Assembly (NCBI GenBank): GCA_964651395.1
Contig: CAZYXZ010000029.1
Location: forward strand, 1 to 35,174
From: CAZYXZ01 sp964651395
GTDB lineage: Bacteria; Actinomycetota; Actinomycetes; BP-191
Direction of reading: 5' to 3'
Length of the DNA stretch: 35,174 nucleotides
Positions 8,465-17,133 of the stretch are shown here, one piece after another. Position 1 is the stretch's first letter; each line of letters begins with the position of its first letter. A program made the translations under genes and the position numbers. The notes beneath the pieces were generated by a model. The model searched no databases. It was not told the DNA's origin and saw nothing but the letters and a program-made list of their open reading frames with translations.

Positions 8465-9031
8465 GTGAAGCGCGTCGTGCTGGCAGTGACGGTCGCGCTG
8501 GCGGCGTGCTCTGCCGGCACGACGGGCGCCGATCGGGCCCTCCCCCGCGCGACGCCGTACGCCGAGAGCACGAGCCAGCGGGCATACGAGGCAGCCGTCG
8601 CGGACCCGCGGGTGCGCGCCGCGATCGGTGAGCGACACGAGTTCACCGCGACCAGCGCGGTCGAGCCGGACAGCAAGGACCGTCCCCCAGGTTGCGACCA
8701 CTGCTACTGGGCGACGTTCTGGAGCTACGACCGACGGCTTCGGGTCGACGTGGAGGTCGACGTCGACAGCCGGCAGGTCTTCGAGGTCATCACGTCCGAC
8801 GGCACGCCGCCGCTGTCGGAACGCGAGGCCGGCGTCGTTCGCGACCTGGCAGCGGCGGATGCTCGCCGCAGGCGGCCGGAACCGTTCGAGCAGCCACGCA
8901 ACCCGTGGCTGGCCGAGCTGCACAGCGACCGCAGCTGCCGCTGCGCCGCGACGATGGTCGTGTACGCCGACCGCACGACCTACGTCTACGTCGTCGATCT
9001 GGAGAGCGAGGAGATCCGCTCCGTCCGCTAG
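8465..9031 (+). CDS. Putative lipoprotein of unknown function
   Basis: The 188-residue product starts at GTG 8465 with AGGAG very close by (two-base spacing, so initiation may be inefficient). The N-terminus is a short lipoprotein signal with lipobox LAAC at about residues 12-15. The mature part contains two CxxC-like pairs (CDHC and CRC) and beta-strands ending in MVVYADRTTYVYVVDLESEEI, suggesting a small exported beta-rich domain. I do not recognise a family. Its stop codon shares the CTAG at 9028-9031 with the stop of the convergent hydrolase when the latter is read through its frameshift. Confidence 0.75.
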   Translation: MKRVVLAVTVALAACSAGTTGADRALPRATPYAESTSQRAYEAAVADPRVRAAIGERHEFTATSAVEPDSKDRPPGCDHCYWATFWSYDRRLRVDVEVDVDSRQVFEVITSDGTPPLSEREAGVVRDLAAADARRRRPEPFEQPRNPWLAELHSDRSCRCAATMVVYADRTTYVYVVDLESEEIRSVR

Positions 9032-10754
9032 GGCTCGCGCGGGGTGAAGAAGGACTTGGCCGGCGGGGTGATGTGGGTCAGGCGCAGGTTGCTGAAGGTC
9101 CCGCCGGCCTGGAGCTGGATCGGCAACGGCGCACCCGGCAGCCGGTCGTGCCCTGGCTCAGCACCAGCAGCAGCCGCGCGCCGGCCGGGACCACGGCGTC
9201 GAGCGGCTGGAGCGACAGCGTCGCGGTGTACGCCGTACCCGGCGTGATCGAGATCGGCGCGCCCTCCCCACCGGGGCGCTGCAAGTCGACATTGCCCCAC
9301 CCGAGCCGGGTGAGGGTGCCCCCGGCGTCCGCGAACAGGTACGCCGAGATCACGCCCGCCGGGCCGGTCGGGGTGACCGCCAGCGTCAGCTGCGGGCGCC
9401 CGGCGAAGCGGAACTCCTTCGCGAACGCGTCGGTCGCAAACGACGCGCAGACCGGCTGCAGGCAGAAGTCCTGCGGCACGACCTCCTCGAGCGAGAACAG
9501 GTCCGAGAGCTTGAGGTGCGCCGGGTCCGCGGCCAGCAGCGCCGTTGCGGTCGCCGACGACGGCTTGCCGGCCAGCCCGCCGGTCGACGTCAGCCAGTAG
9601 GTGCGCGGCACGCCGCGCGGCGGCCACGCCGTGTCGGTGCGCCAGCGCCCGGTCGAGTCCTGCACCTCGGCCTTCGCGCCGGTCGAGACCTTCGCGCCGC
9701 GCAGGTACTTGTCGAACCAGGCCAGCAACATGTCCGGCCAGTCCGCGCGATGCGAGTCGCCGCCCGCCTCGTCGGGGTAGCTGTGCCCCCACTGGCCGAG
9801 CAGGTGCTTCACGGTGAGGCCGCGTCGCTCGAGCTCGGCGATCCACGGGTAGAGCAAGCCGGGGTTGACGTTCCAGTCCTGGAGCCCGTGCACGAGCAGG
9901 ACGCTGCCACGGTAGTTCTTGAGGATCCGGTCGCTGTAGCGCCGCGCGGCCCAGTAGCCGAACGGGTCGTGGTCGCGCGTGACCGCGCTGCCCACCGACG
10001 CCGCGAGCCCGGTCGCGTAGTCCGGGCACGCGGTCACCTCGGCCGTGTGCACCGGGTCACGGCCCGGCGCGTAGAAGACGACGCTCTCGGCGTAGTAGAT
10101 GCCGGAGAGGACGGCGGGCGAGCGCCAGTCCGGCGTGCCGTGGCCGTACATCAGCGAGTAGAGGTCGCTCACGCTCTCGACCGGCACGATCGTCTTGAGG
10201 TGCTTGTTGCCGAACGACGCGGCCTCCCACGCCGTCGCGCCGTCGTAGCTCTTGCCGATCATCCCGATGTTGCCGTTGCTCCACGGCTGCGTGCCGAGCC
10301 AGGTCACCGCCTGGTCGATGTCCGCGCGCTCCCCCGGGCCCATGAGGTCCATGCAGCCGCCGCTGTCTCCGGTGCCGCGCACGGCGAGCAGCGCGACGGC
10401 GAAGCCCTGCGGCACGAAGTTCTCGGTCAGTGCCGGCCGGCACGCGCGCAGGTCGAGCGTCGACATCGCGTGGTAGTACGGCGACGCGTCGAGGATCACC
10501 GGCACGCGCGTCCGTGCGGGCACCTTCGGCCGCACCAGGCCGATCTCGATGGTCACGCCGTCGCGACGGCTCGCGAGATGCACGATCTCCTGCGGCAGTA
10601 CGCCGTACCGCGGCTTCTTGCTGACCGACGTCTCCGGTGCCCCGCCTTCCATGTCGCACGGGGTCACCTGCTGCGCCTGCGCCGGCACGAGCACCAGCAC
10701 TCCCCCGAGCAAGCTGAGCGCGAGCACCGCGCGCACCGCCCGGGTCCGTCGCAT
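9028..10754 (-). CDS. Secreted CocE/NonD-type (peptidase S15-like) hydrolase with apparent 3' frameshift
   Basis: A Sec signal peptide (1-28) precedes an alpha/beta-hydrolase domain. The nucleophile Ser lies in IGKSYDGATAW, the Asp in LLVHGLQDWNVNPG, and the His in LLGQWGHSYPDEAGGD. A C-terminal jelly-roll domain typical of X-Pro dipeptidyl-peptidase/cocaine-esterase proteins follows. The uninterrupted frame ends at 9078 after LLLVLSQGTTG. Near 9148-9155 the -1/+2 frame continues convincingly as HDRLPGAPLPIQLQAGG and TFSNLRLTHITPP to a stop at 9028, so one base appears to be missing in the GGGC run. The coordinates given cover the restored gene. The frameshift may be a sequencing error or a real truncation of the last strands. 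The substrate (ester or peptide) is unknown. Confidence 0.85.
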
Positions 10755-10809
10755 GCCAGCCAGGCTATGTCAGGTCGGGGGTGGCCGGGAGGCGCCTGGG
10801 GTTGTTGGG

Positions 10810-11178
10810 TCAGGCGACGGGGCGGAAGCCGGCGCACATGATGCGCAGCCAGCCGATCCGCCCGTCGCGCTCGCCGACGTAGGCCTGCTGCTCGCAGAGG
10901 TGCAGTCCGTCGGGGTTGCGGACGCGGAACCGGTAACCGACCCGCTCGCGGTCGGCGAAGCTGTCGGTGTCGAGCGCGTCGATGCCCTCGATCACGTCCT
11001 TGTCCTCGAACCACTGCGCGAAGAGCACTGCCTCGATCTCCTCCGGCGTGGCGGCCTCCCAGATCCGGGTCGGCGTCATGCCGCGGAAGTCGACCTCCGG
11101 GTGCAGCAGTTCCAGTACGCGCGCGTGGTCCTTGGCCGCGACGGCCCGCGCGAAGTCCTCGCCGAGTGACTGCGTCAT
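10810..11178 (-). CDS. SnoaL/NTF2-like small protein
   Basis: The 122-residue product has the cone-shaped NTF2-like pattern: an N-terminal helix FARAVAAKDHARVLELLHPEVDFRGMTP, then strands including RVGYRFRVRNPDGLHLCEQQAYVGERDGRIGWLRIMCAG. Members include ketosteroid isomerases, polyketide cyclases and simple ligand-binding proteins, and the sequence does not discriminate between them. No clear ribosome site precedes ATG 11178, so the mRNA may be leaderless. It lies downstream of no same-strand neighbour and is probably monocistronic. Confidence 0.82.
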   Translation of the reverse strand: MTQSLGEDFARAVAAKDHARVLELLHPEVDFRGMTPTRIWEAATPEEIEAVLFAQWFEDKDVIEGIDALDTDSFADRERVGYRFRVRNPDGLHLCEQQAYVGERDGRIGWLRIMCAGFRPVA

Positions 11179-11262
11179 GCGCGCAATCGTGCCACCCGGA
11201 GGGCTTGGCGGCGCGGCTCGGTTGGGTGCAGGCTTTGGAGCACTTCGGCGGGGAGGGTGGGG

Positions 11263-11556
11263 ATGTCAGGACGCGTCGTCGCGGCGATCGCGATCGTCGT
11301 ACTGGGGTGTGCGTACGCCGAGATCGTCGCGCAGGACTGGGTGCACACGAGGAAGGGCCCGCGGGCCGCGAGCATGCTCACGGTCTCGGCGCTGGCCAAC
11401 CTCGTCATCGCCGCCGTGCTCGGTGTCGTGAGCGGCAAGCCCATGGGCTACGTCGCCGCCGGCCTCGCGGGCGCGGCGCTCGTGCTGGCCGCGGTCACGT
11501 TCGTGCGCTTCCAGTCGCGCGTGAAGGCAGTGCGCGCCGAGCGGAGCGCGTCATGA
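11263..11556 (+). CDS. Small membrane protein with three predicted helices
   Basis: ATG 11263 follows GGAGG (11252-11256) by six bases. The 97-residue product has hydrophobic segments at about 5-22, 38-58 and 62-82, separated by a short basic loop (HTRKGPRA), and ends in a basic tail. No family is recognised. Its stop overlaps the next start as ATGA (11553-11556), so the two genes are translationally coupled and probably work together, perhaps at the membrane. Confidence 0.75.
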   Translation: MSGRVVAAIAIVVLGCAYAEIVAQDWVHTRKGPRAASMLTVSALANLVIAAVLGVVSGKPMGYVAAGLAGAALVLAAVTFVRFQSRVKAVRAERSAS

Positions 11557-12779
11557 CCGAGACGTTCACCTGCCATCCCGTCCTGACCCCGAAGCCGAAC
11601 TACGAGGACTCCGGCACCAAGGAGTTCGGCCTCTGGGACATGTGCTTCGTGTCGTGGTTCGCGCACACGAAGGCGTCCAACGACAGCTTCCAGTTCAACC
11701 TCTGGGCCAAGTGCGTCCTCTACCGGATCTACGAGCTGGTCGAGCGCTCCGTCGACGCCAAGATCGACGTGGCCATCGGGGCGGGACCGAAGTCCGACGG
11801 CGTGAGCTGCTCGGTGAGCGCGGAGCGCCTGCCGAGCACGAACACGAACCCCGGCCAGTTCTCGGCGACGCTGACGGTCGGCATCAACCCGGCGTTCGGC
11901 CGGCCGGACGACATGGTCGACATCGATGTCAGCTGGGTCACCGCGTCGTCCGGCGGCGCCGTCCAGGTCGGCATCACCCCGGGCGGTCATGGCGGCGCCG
12001 GCATCGCGCTGCCCAACGACGACGGGTCGGTCAACGGCTACACCGGCCTGTTCCACTGGACGCCGAAGAAGGTCGTGAAGAAGTCGGGTGAGCCGGCCGG
12101 CACCACCAAGCCACCCGGAGTGGTGGTCCCGCCGCCGGCTCCCGGCGTCGCCGTCCCGACCGGCAGCGACCCGTGGGCGGGTGTCGGGGCCGTCTTCGAG
12201 GACATCGCGCCGCCGCCGCCGGACACGAAGACCGCGAAGGCGCCGGTGAAGTCCTTCGGCGTCGTACTCGCGGCGAGCCTCGCCCTTCTCGGCGGCAACG
12301 CGACGACGGGTGACACGACGAAGCCCGTCGCCGCGCAGTCGCCGGCACCGACCACGGCGCCCACCACCGGCCCGACCGCGGCGACCGGGCCGGCACCCTC
12401 CGTGTCGCCGAGCGCACCGCGTTTCACAGGCATGTACCGCGGGCCGATCAGCGTCAAGGAGGACCCGCACGGCCACGCGCAGTTCATCGGGAAAATGCCG
12501 GACGGACTCGACGTCCGCGTCACCCGGAACACCGAGACCGGCGACATCATGGTCAACGTCGTCGGCGCCCGGCCGTTCGTCCCGGTCTCGTCGACGGACA
12601 AGTTCGACGAGGCGACCGGAGACTTCACGGCCACCGGCCAGGGCACGGTGACCGACCGCAACATCAAGGTGACGTCGACCTTCGAGGGCACCGTGAACAA
12701 CGGGGAGCTGACCGGGACCTTCACCTACACCGGTACGCCGAACGGCCCGATCACCTACAGCGTCGACATGGCGAGGTAG
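11553..12779 (+). CDS. Membrane-anchored two-domain protein of unknown function
   Basis: The 408-residue protein has no N-terminal signal peptide. The N-terminal domain (about 1-180) is Trp/Phe-rich with pattern LWDMCFVSWFAH and strands such as FSATLTVGINP and VDIDVSWVTASSGG. A Pro-rich linker (about 185-225) leads to one membrane segment at about 229-245 (FGVVLAASLALLGG), then a Pro/Thr/Ala-rich linker, then a C-terminal beta-domain (about 290-408) of alternating short strands (TGDFTATGQGTVTD, ELTGTFTYTG) resembling lipocalin-like or beta-barrel repeats. The N-terminal domain is probably cytoplasmic and the C-terminal one outside. It is coupled to the small membrane protein upstream. No function is assigned. 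Confidence 0.78.
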   Translation: MTETFTCHPVLTPKPNYEDSGTKEFGLWDMCFVSWFAHTKASNDSFQFNLWAKCVLYRIYELVERSVDAKIDVAIGAGPKSDGVSCSVSAERLPSTNTNPGQFSATLTVGINPAFGRPDDMVDIDVSWVTASSGGAVQVGITPGGHGGAGIALPNDDGSVNGYTGLFHWTPKKVVKKSGEPAGTTKPPGVVVPPPAPGVAVPTGSDPWAGVGAVFEDIAPPPPDTKTAKAPVKSFGVVLAASLALLGGNATTGDTTKPVAAQSPAPTTAPTTGPTAATGPAPSVSPSAPRFTGMYRGPISVKEDPHGHAQFIGKMPDGLDVRVTRNTETGDIMVNVVGARPFVPVSSTDKFDEATGDFTATGQGTVTDRNIKVTSTFEGTVNNGELTGTFTYTGTPNGPITYSVDMAR

Positions 12780-12780
12780 C

Positions 12781-13251
12781 TCAGCCGGCGGCGGCCTTCT
12801 CGAGCTCGGCGATGTCGAGCTTCTTCATGCCCATCATTGCTTCCATCGCGCGGTTGAGCGCGGCCTCGTCCGGGCCGGAGAGCAGCTGGTCCATGAACTC
12901 CGGTGCGACCTGCCAGGACAGCCCGAACTTGTCCTTCACCCAGCCGCACGGCCCTTCCTCACCGCCGGCGCCGAGCTTGTCCCAGTAGTAGTCGATCTCC
13001 TTCTGGTCCTTGCACGTGATGAGGAAGGAGACGGCTTCGTCGAACGTGAACTCCGGCCCGCCGTTGATCGCGGTGAAGTCCTGGCCGTCGAGCGTGAAGT
13101 CGACGGTCAGCACCGTGCCGCGCTCGCGCGGGCCGGCCTCGGTGTAGTGGGTGACGCGGTTGATCTTCGAGTTCGGGAAGATCGAGCAGTAGTAGTTGGC
13201 GGCGTCCTCGCTCTCGGTGTCGAACCAGAGGTTGGGCGTGATGGCGGGCAC
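12781..13251 (-). CDS. VOC / PhnB-like (glyoxalase-fold) protein
   Basis: The 156-residue product matches the 3-dmu-9_3-mt/PhnB-like branch of the vicinal oxygen chelate superfamily: ITPNLWFDTESEDAANYYCSIFPNSKI at the N-terminus, VDFTLDGQDFTAINGGPEFTF in the middle, and PCGWVKDKFGLSWQVAPEFMDQLL. The C-terminus carries the typical AMEAMMGMKKLDIAELEKA helix. I chose GTG 13251 because GAGGAGG lies about six bases upstream; a nearby ATG at 13256 is out of frame. The family often lacks a proven enzyme activity. Confidence 0.92.
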   Translation of the reverse strand: MPAITPNLWFDTESEDAANYYCSIFPNSKINRVTHYTEAGPRERGTVLTVDFTLDGQDFTAINGGPEFTFDEAVSFLITCKDQKEIDYYWDKLGAGGEEGPCGWVKDKFGLSWQVAPEFMDQLLSGPDEAALNRAMEAMMGMKKLDIAELEKAAAG

Positions 13252-13307
13252 GGCATGCCTCCTCGTCAGATGCGTTGGACGTGTCAGTCCTACCCCGTCT
13301 CGTCCGG

Positions 13308-13898
13308 TCAGGACAGGTCCTTGTCCTCCATCTCCCACGCGTGGTCGAGCACGTGCCACGCGCACCGTCGCACTGCGTAGCGCAGCGGCCACCGTGCGTC
13401 GGGAGCGCCGGCGCGGATCGCCTCGCCGATGGCGGCCCGCTGCTCGGGCCACGGCGTGCGCGGCGGCACCTTCACGCCGATCGCGCGGCCGTAGGAGCGC
13501 TCGGCCTCCTGCACGTGCAGCGCCATCTTGTCCCGGTCGCGCCCGCCGCCCCGCGGGCCCTTCTGCAGCTGCGCCGACACCGTCGCGATCGCCTGGTCGA
13601 TCGCCACCCAGCACGCCTCCAGCTGGTCGGCCAGCAGCCCGGCGTCACACGGCTCGTCGTCCCACGGCCCGCGCACGTCGGGCGCGCCGAAGTCGGTCGT
13701 CACGTTCCCGGGCAGCGTGCCGATGACGTCGAGCTTCTTCGGCGGCCGGAACCCGGGCATCAGCGCGGCGTAGCGGCCGGCGTACGACATGAGCTCGTCG
13801 AGGGCCGCCTCGTCGCCCTTGCCGCGGCGCTGCCAGCCCGGCCAGTCGACCGCGCACGCGAACGTCCACGTCTTGCCCTGCTCGAGGTACACCCGCAT
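13308..13898 (-). CDS. DinB-like helical-bundle protein of the actinobacterial MRVYLE type
   Basis: The 196-residue product begins MRVYLEQGKTWTFACAVDWPGW and ends in YAVRRCAWHVLDHAWEMEDK, in which HVLDHAWE resembles the terminal His-containing helix of DinB-superfamily four-helix bundles. Similar proteins are widespread in actinobacteria as uncharacterised proteins. The metal-binding triad of true DinB proteins cannot be confirmed by eye. ATG 13898 is preferred over the long upstream open frame, which runs antisense through the Pro-rich part of the TolB-like gene. Confidence 0.8.
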   Translation of the reverse strand: MRVYLEQGKTWTFACAVDWPGWQRRGKGDEAALDELMSYAGRYAALMPGFRPPKKLDVIGTLPGNVTTDFGAPDVRGPWDDEPCDAGLLADQLEACWVAIDQAIATVSAQLQKGPRGGGRDRDKMALHVQEAERSYGRAIGVKVPPRTPWPEQRAAIGEAIRAGAPDARWPLRYAVRRCAWHVLDHAWEMEDKDLS

Positions 13899-13938
13899 GA
13901 CCGCAGACGCTAGCCAATGAGCCCGTACGATCGCTCGC

Positions 13939-15030
13939 GTGGCCCTCCCCCTGCTCGACCGGCTCGCGACGCTGACCATCGCCATCGCCTCGGTGCTGGC
14001 GATCGACGTCGGCGTCGTCGCCACGCGCTGGGCCGACTCGGACGAAGTCGCCGCCGCCCAGCCGGCACTGACGCCGACACCCACTCCCTCGGAGTCGCCG
14101 AGCGCCGTGCCGTCGCCGAGCCCGTCGCCGAGCGTGTCGCCCTCGCCGGTGAAGCCGAGCCCGTCACCCACGCCGACCCCGCCCGCGCCGCCGTCACTGG
14201 CGGGCTCGATCCTCTTCGAGTCACGCAGCGCCCCCAGCCGGGGCCCGAACCCGGACGGCACCGTCACGCCCGGCGCGCAGGGCTACAACGTCTGGGTCAT
14301 GGACCTCGGCGGCGGCCGGAAGCGCTTGCTCACCAAGTCCGGCTTCGACGCCAACCCCGCGCTCGCGCCGGACGGCCGTAGCGTGGCGTGGCTACGCCGC
14401 AACAACCAGGTCTGGACGATGCGCACCGACGGCACCGGCGCGCGCCAGGTCGGCAGCTGCCCGCTGTCATGCAACAACGTGGCCTGGTCGCCCAACGGCA
14501 AGCGGCTCGCCTACACGACCAACTCCGGCGGCGCGGAGAACCGCAGCGACATCGTGACGATCGACGCCGACGGATCGCACCCGCGCCGCTTCAACACGAC
14601 GCTCGACGAGTACGCCGTCGACTGGTCGCCCGACGGGACCCGGTTCGCGGTCGTCGTGACACAAGGCGGAGACCGTGGGAACGGCGTGTACGTGATGAAC
14701 GTCGGCAGCGGCGCGACGACCCACATCCACACGGGCAACGCCGGCTCACCCGACTGGTCGCCGGACGGCAAGCTGATCCTCTTCAGCGACAACAACGACC
14801 TGTTCACGATCCGGCCGGACGGCAGCGGCCTGCGGATGCTCACCGGACCGCCGAGCCGGACCGGCCAGTTCACCGCCGGCGCCTGGTCGCGCGACGGCAA
14901 GCTCATCGCGTTCGGCTTCTACTCCGGCGTACCGGGCCGTCGTGGTCAGATCGGCACGATGCTGGCCAACGGCACGCGGCACCGCCTGCTCACCGACCCG
15001 ACGGCGGACAGCAGCAGCCCCGCCTGCTGA
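13939..15030 (+). CDS. Membrane-anchored TolB-like beta-propeller protein
   Basis: GTG 13939 starts a 363-residue protein with an N-terminal membrane helix (about 12-30), a Pro/Ser/Thr linker (about 45-85), and at least five PD40/WD40-like blades. Each blade shows the pattern PxWSPDGxxIAF or equivalent (LAPDGRSVAWLR, WSPNGKRLAYTT, WSPDGTRFAVVV, WSPDGKLILFSD, WSRDGKLIAFGF) and is followed by a strand reporting a value (DADGSH, RPDGSG). The propeller is predicted to be outside the cell. Such actinobacterial proteins are of unknown function. The gene converges on the DUF4352-type gene with three bases between stops. Confidence 0.88.
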   Translation: MALPLLDRLATLTIAIASVLAIDVGVVATRWADSDEVAAAQPALTPTPTPSESPSAVPSPSPSPSVSPSPVKPSPSPTPTPPAPPSLAGSILFESRSAPSRGPNPDGTVTPGAQGYNVWVMDLGGGRKRLLTKSGFDANPALAPDGRSVAWLRRNNQVWTMRTDGTGARQVGSCPLSCNNVAWSPNGKRLAYTTNSGGAENRSDIVTIDADGSHPRRFNTTLDEYAVDWSPDGTRFAVVVTQGGDRGNGVYVMNVGSGATTHIHTGNAGSPDWSPDGKLILFSDNNDLFTIRPDGSGLRMLTGPPSRTGQFTAGAWSRDGKLIAFGFYSGVPGRRGQIGTMLANGTRHRLLTDPTADSSSPAC

Positions 15031-15033
15031 GCC

Positions 15034-15987
15034 CTAGTCCGTCTCCCAGTGGACGTAGCCGCTGTCGAATCCGATGTGGCCGACCAGCAGCTGCGGGTCC
15101 CGGATGTCGACCGGTACGTCGAGGCAGTACTCGTAGGTCGTGGTCCCGCCGGGGTCGAGGTCGGGCGTGGTGCTCGACGGCGGATCGCCGACGCAGTTGG
15201 CGTCGCTGTCGGAGTACTCCACGCCGTCGTCGCCGATCAGGAGCGCCTCCAGGTCCTCGCCGGGGTTGGCCTCACCCGCGCCGTTGTGGTTGGGATCCAG
15301 CGTGACCGACACCGTGACCAGGACGTACTTGCCGATCTTCGGCGGGTCATTCGCGCTGTTCTTCTCCTCCACCTCGTCCGTCGCATCGAGGTTCACGTAG
15401 TTCACCGTGACGATGTAGTCGCCGATCTCCGCCCTCTCATTACGAGGGATCGCCGGCGGCAGGGATCGCCTGCTTGCGGCCGGTGACTCCGGCGCCGTCG
15501 GCGACACGTCCGGTATGGGCGTGGTCGGCGCAGATGGCGAGAAGAACGTGGGCTGGGTAGTGGGCTGCGTGGTGGGCACGTTGCTGGCCACCTTGTCCGT
15601 GTCGTCGCCGCCGCTCAACGCGATGAAGCCGACGACGACAGCCAGGGCGACGAGGCCCATGACGAGCGTCCGGTTCTTCTCGAGCCACGACCCGCCCGCG
15701 GCGAGCGGCGGTCCGGCAGGCGGGCCTGCCGGCGGACCGGCGGGCACCGCGTCGAGCGCGACAGTGGGCGCGTCCTCGGGCGGTCCGGCCGGCGGACCCG
15801 CAGGCGGCCCGGCGGGCGGCCCAGCGGCAGTCGTCTCGAGCGGGAGGGTGGGTGCGTCCGCCGCAGGCGGTCCGGCGGGCGGTCCGGCTGGCGGTCCGGC
15901 GGGTGCTGCGGACGGGGGTCCGGCGGGTGGCTCCGAGGGAGGCCCACTCGGTGGACCGCTGGGCGGACCTGCAGGCGGCTGCGTCAC
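15034..15987 (-). CDS. Pro-rich membrane protein with C-terminal DUF4352-like domain
   Basis: The 317-residue product begins with about 90 residues of GPPA repeats interrupted by DAPTLPLE and DAPTVALD, then has one membrane helix (about 108-124, VMGLVALAVVVGFIAL) followed by GGDDTDK. A Pro/Thr linker leads to an extracellular beta-domain (about 190-317; GDYIVTVNYVNLDAT, GKYVLVTVSVTLDPN, LDVPVDIRDPQLLVGH) like DUF4352/Telomeric-repeat-2-type domains of exported actinobacterial proteins. GTG 15987 with GGGGGAA upstream is the first sensible start. The two APT sites could be phosphorylation or FHA-docking sites, which is speculation. Confidence 0.82.
   Translation of the reverse strand: MTQPPAGPPSGPPSGPPSEPPAGPPSAAPAGPPAGPPAGPPAADAPTLPLETTAAGPPAGPPAGPPAGPPEDAPTVALDAVPAGPPAGPPAGPPLAAGGSWLEKNRTLVMGLVALAVVVGFIALSGGDDTDKVASNVPTTQPTTQPTFFSPSAPTTPIPDVSPTAPESPAASRRSLPPAIPRNERAEIGDYIVTVNYVNLDATDEVEEKNSANDPPKIGKYVLVTVSVTLDPNHNGAGEANPGEDLEALLIGDDGVEYSDSDANCVGDPPSSTTPDLDPGGTTTYEYCLDVPVDIRDPQLLVGHIGFDSGYVHWETD
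15706..15975 (-). repeat. 12-bp coding tandem repeats (GPPA)
   Basis: Degenerate 12-base units encoding Gly-Pro-Pro-Ala/Ser form three blocks inside the DUF4352-type gene, separated by short acidic DAPT-containing spacers. Synonymous differences between units show that the repeat is maintained at protein level. It is likely variable in length between strains. Confidence 0.85.
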
Positions 15988-16031
15988 GGCGATTCCCCCG
16001 ATCGCGAGGTGATGCGCGCACCGTACCGCCC

Positions 16032-16634
16032 TCAGGCGCGGGCCGCGTCCCAGGCTCGGCCGATCTGGCGGGTCAGCGCGGGGTAGACGACGAGGTGGCG
16101 GAACGGGCCGATCAGCGCCAGGTAGAACCGGCCGAGCCGGCCGCGGGGCTTGACGTAGATGGCCAGCCGCGCGCGATAGCGACCCGCGCTCTGCTCGACC
16201 CACGCGACGTGCAGTACGCCGTGCACGGTGGCGTTGCCGATCTCGGCGGCCCACTCGTCGTCGGTGCGGTAGAGCGGAACGATCGCCGCGCCCGCCTCCT
16301 TCAGCGGCGCGCCGACCACGGTGCCGTCCGCGGTGCCGCGCAGGTACTCGGGCAGGCGCGCGATGAGACTCGTCTCGCTGCGGCCGGGGATCGGGCGTAC
16401 CTCGTCCTCGTCCCAGCCGAACCACGCGCCGAGCTTCCTGCGTACGGCGAAGAGCAGCTTGCTCAGCAGCGAGGCCTCGGCCGGGTCGAGCTCCCGCATC
16501 ACCGCGAGGAAGTCGTCGAAGTCCTCGGCGCCGCCTTCGGCCGGCAGGTCCCAGACGTCGAGCAGCGTGAAGTCCGGCGCGATCTGCGCGACCACCCAGG
16601 GGTGCGCCTCATGGACCGCGTTCGGCACCCTCAC
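16032..16634 (-). CDS. DUF2867 family protein
   Basis: The 200-residue product matches DUF2867 as I recall the family: VVAQIAPDFTLLDVWDLPAEGGAEDFDDFLAVM, then KLGAWFGWDEDE, and a C-terminal strand-rich part YRARLAIYVKPRGRLGRFYLALIGPFRHLVVYPALTRQIGRAWD. The family includes SRPBCC-like C-terminal ends of predicted reductases. The start GTG 16634 overlaps the upstream stop as GTGA (16634-16631), indicating coupling. The gene is second in a TetR-flanked operon, so it is likely repressed by the divergent TetR. Confidence 0.82.
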   Translation of the reverse strand: MRVPNAVHEAHPWVVAQIAPDFTLLDVWDLPAEGGAEDFDDFLAVMRELDPAEASLLSKLLFAVRRKLGAWFGWDEDEVRPIPGRSETSLIARLPEYLRGTADGTVVGAPLKEAGAAIVPLYRTDDEWAAEIGNATVHGVLHVAWVEQSAGRYRARLAIYVKPRGRLGRFYLALIGPFRHLVVYPALTRQIGRAWDAARA

Positions 16635-17098
16635 GGTCTGACCGCGCTCCGCTCGAGGAGGCGTACGCCGTGGGCGAGGAAGCCGGGTGCGGCGCGGCGG
16701 TGGACGTGGGAGACGGTCCCCCAGACGCGGGCTGCGATGGGCCGGTCGTAGTGGAGGAACGTCGCGAACGACGTCGCGCCGTCCTCGACGGAGAACACCA
16801 TGTGCGCGGTCATGAGCCGGCCGCTCGTCGTCAGCCGGATCCAGGTGTCGCCACGCTCGGCGATCCGCCACCCGCCGATGTGGTCCGGCGCGTCCGCCGG
16901 CGCGAGACGGAACTGGCACGCCACCCGCCAGGCGAGGAAGCGCCCGTACGGCGACGCGCCCTCGACCGTGGAACGCGCGAGGTCCTCCGGGGTGAGGTGC
17001 GCCTTCGTCGTTCGCGTGACGTAGTCGACGTAGTCGTGGTCGGGCACGAGCGCGCGGATCGACCGAGGGACGTCGAACCCTTGGAGGACGGTCGGCAT
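16631..17098 (-). CDS. Uncharacterised SRPBCC-like protein, first gene of TetR-flanked operon
   Basis: The 155-residue product begins MPTVLQGFDVPRSIRALVPDHDYVDYVTR and contains GRFLAWRVACQFRLAPADAPDHIGGWRIAERGDTWIRL, MTAHMVFSVEDGATSFATFLHYD and GTVSHVHRRAAPGFLAHGVRL. The alternating strands and final helix look like a helix-grip (SRPBCC) domain, close in style to proteins found with DUF2867. No catalytic motif is visible. ATG 17098 is 49 bases from the divergent TetR start. AAGGA of a duplicated ribosome-site repeat lies about nine bases upstream. Confidence 0.75.
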   Translation of the reverse strand: MPTVLQGFDVPRSIRALVPDHDYVDYVTRTTKAHLTPEDLARSTVEGASPYGRFLAWRVACQFRLAPADAPDHIGGWRIAERGDTWIRLTTSGRLMTAHMVFSVEDGATSFATFLHYDRPIAARVWGTVSHVHRRAAPGFLAHGVRLLERSAVRP

Positions 17099-17105
17099 GG
17101 CTGGG

Positions 17106-17129
17106 GTCCTTCCTGTCGTCCTTCCTGTA
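17106..17129 (-). repeat. Tandem 12-bp duplication carrying two Shine-Dalgarno-like sites
   Basis: Two adjacent copies of GTCCTTCCTGT(C/A), read on the minus strand as ACAGGAAGGAC, lie directly upstream of the 17098 start. The nearer copy provides the ribosome site. The farther one is too distant for normal initiation. Confidence 0.7.
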
Positions 17130-17133
17130 ACAT

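Noticed and set aside
15706..15975. Regular repeats considered as a CRISPR array or mobile repeat
   Set aside because: The period is 12 bases, in frame, with synonymous variation encoding GPPA; no spacers are present.
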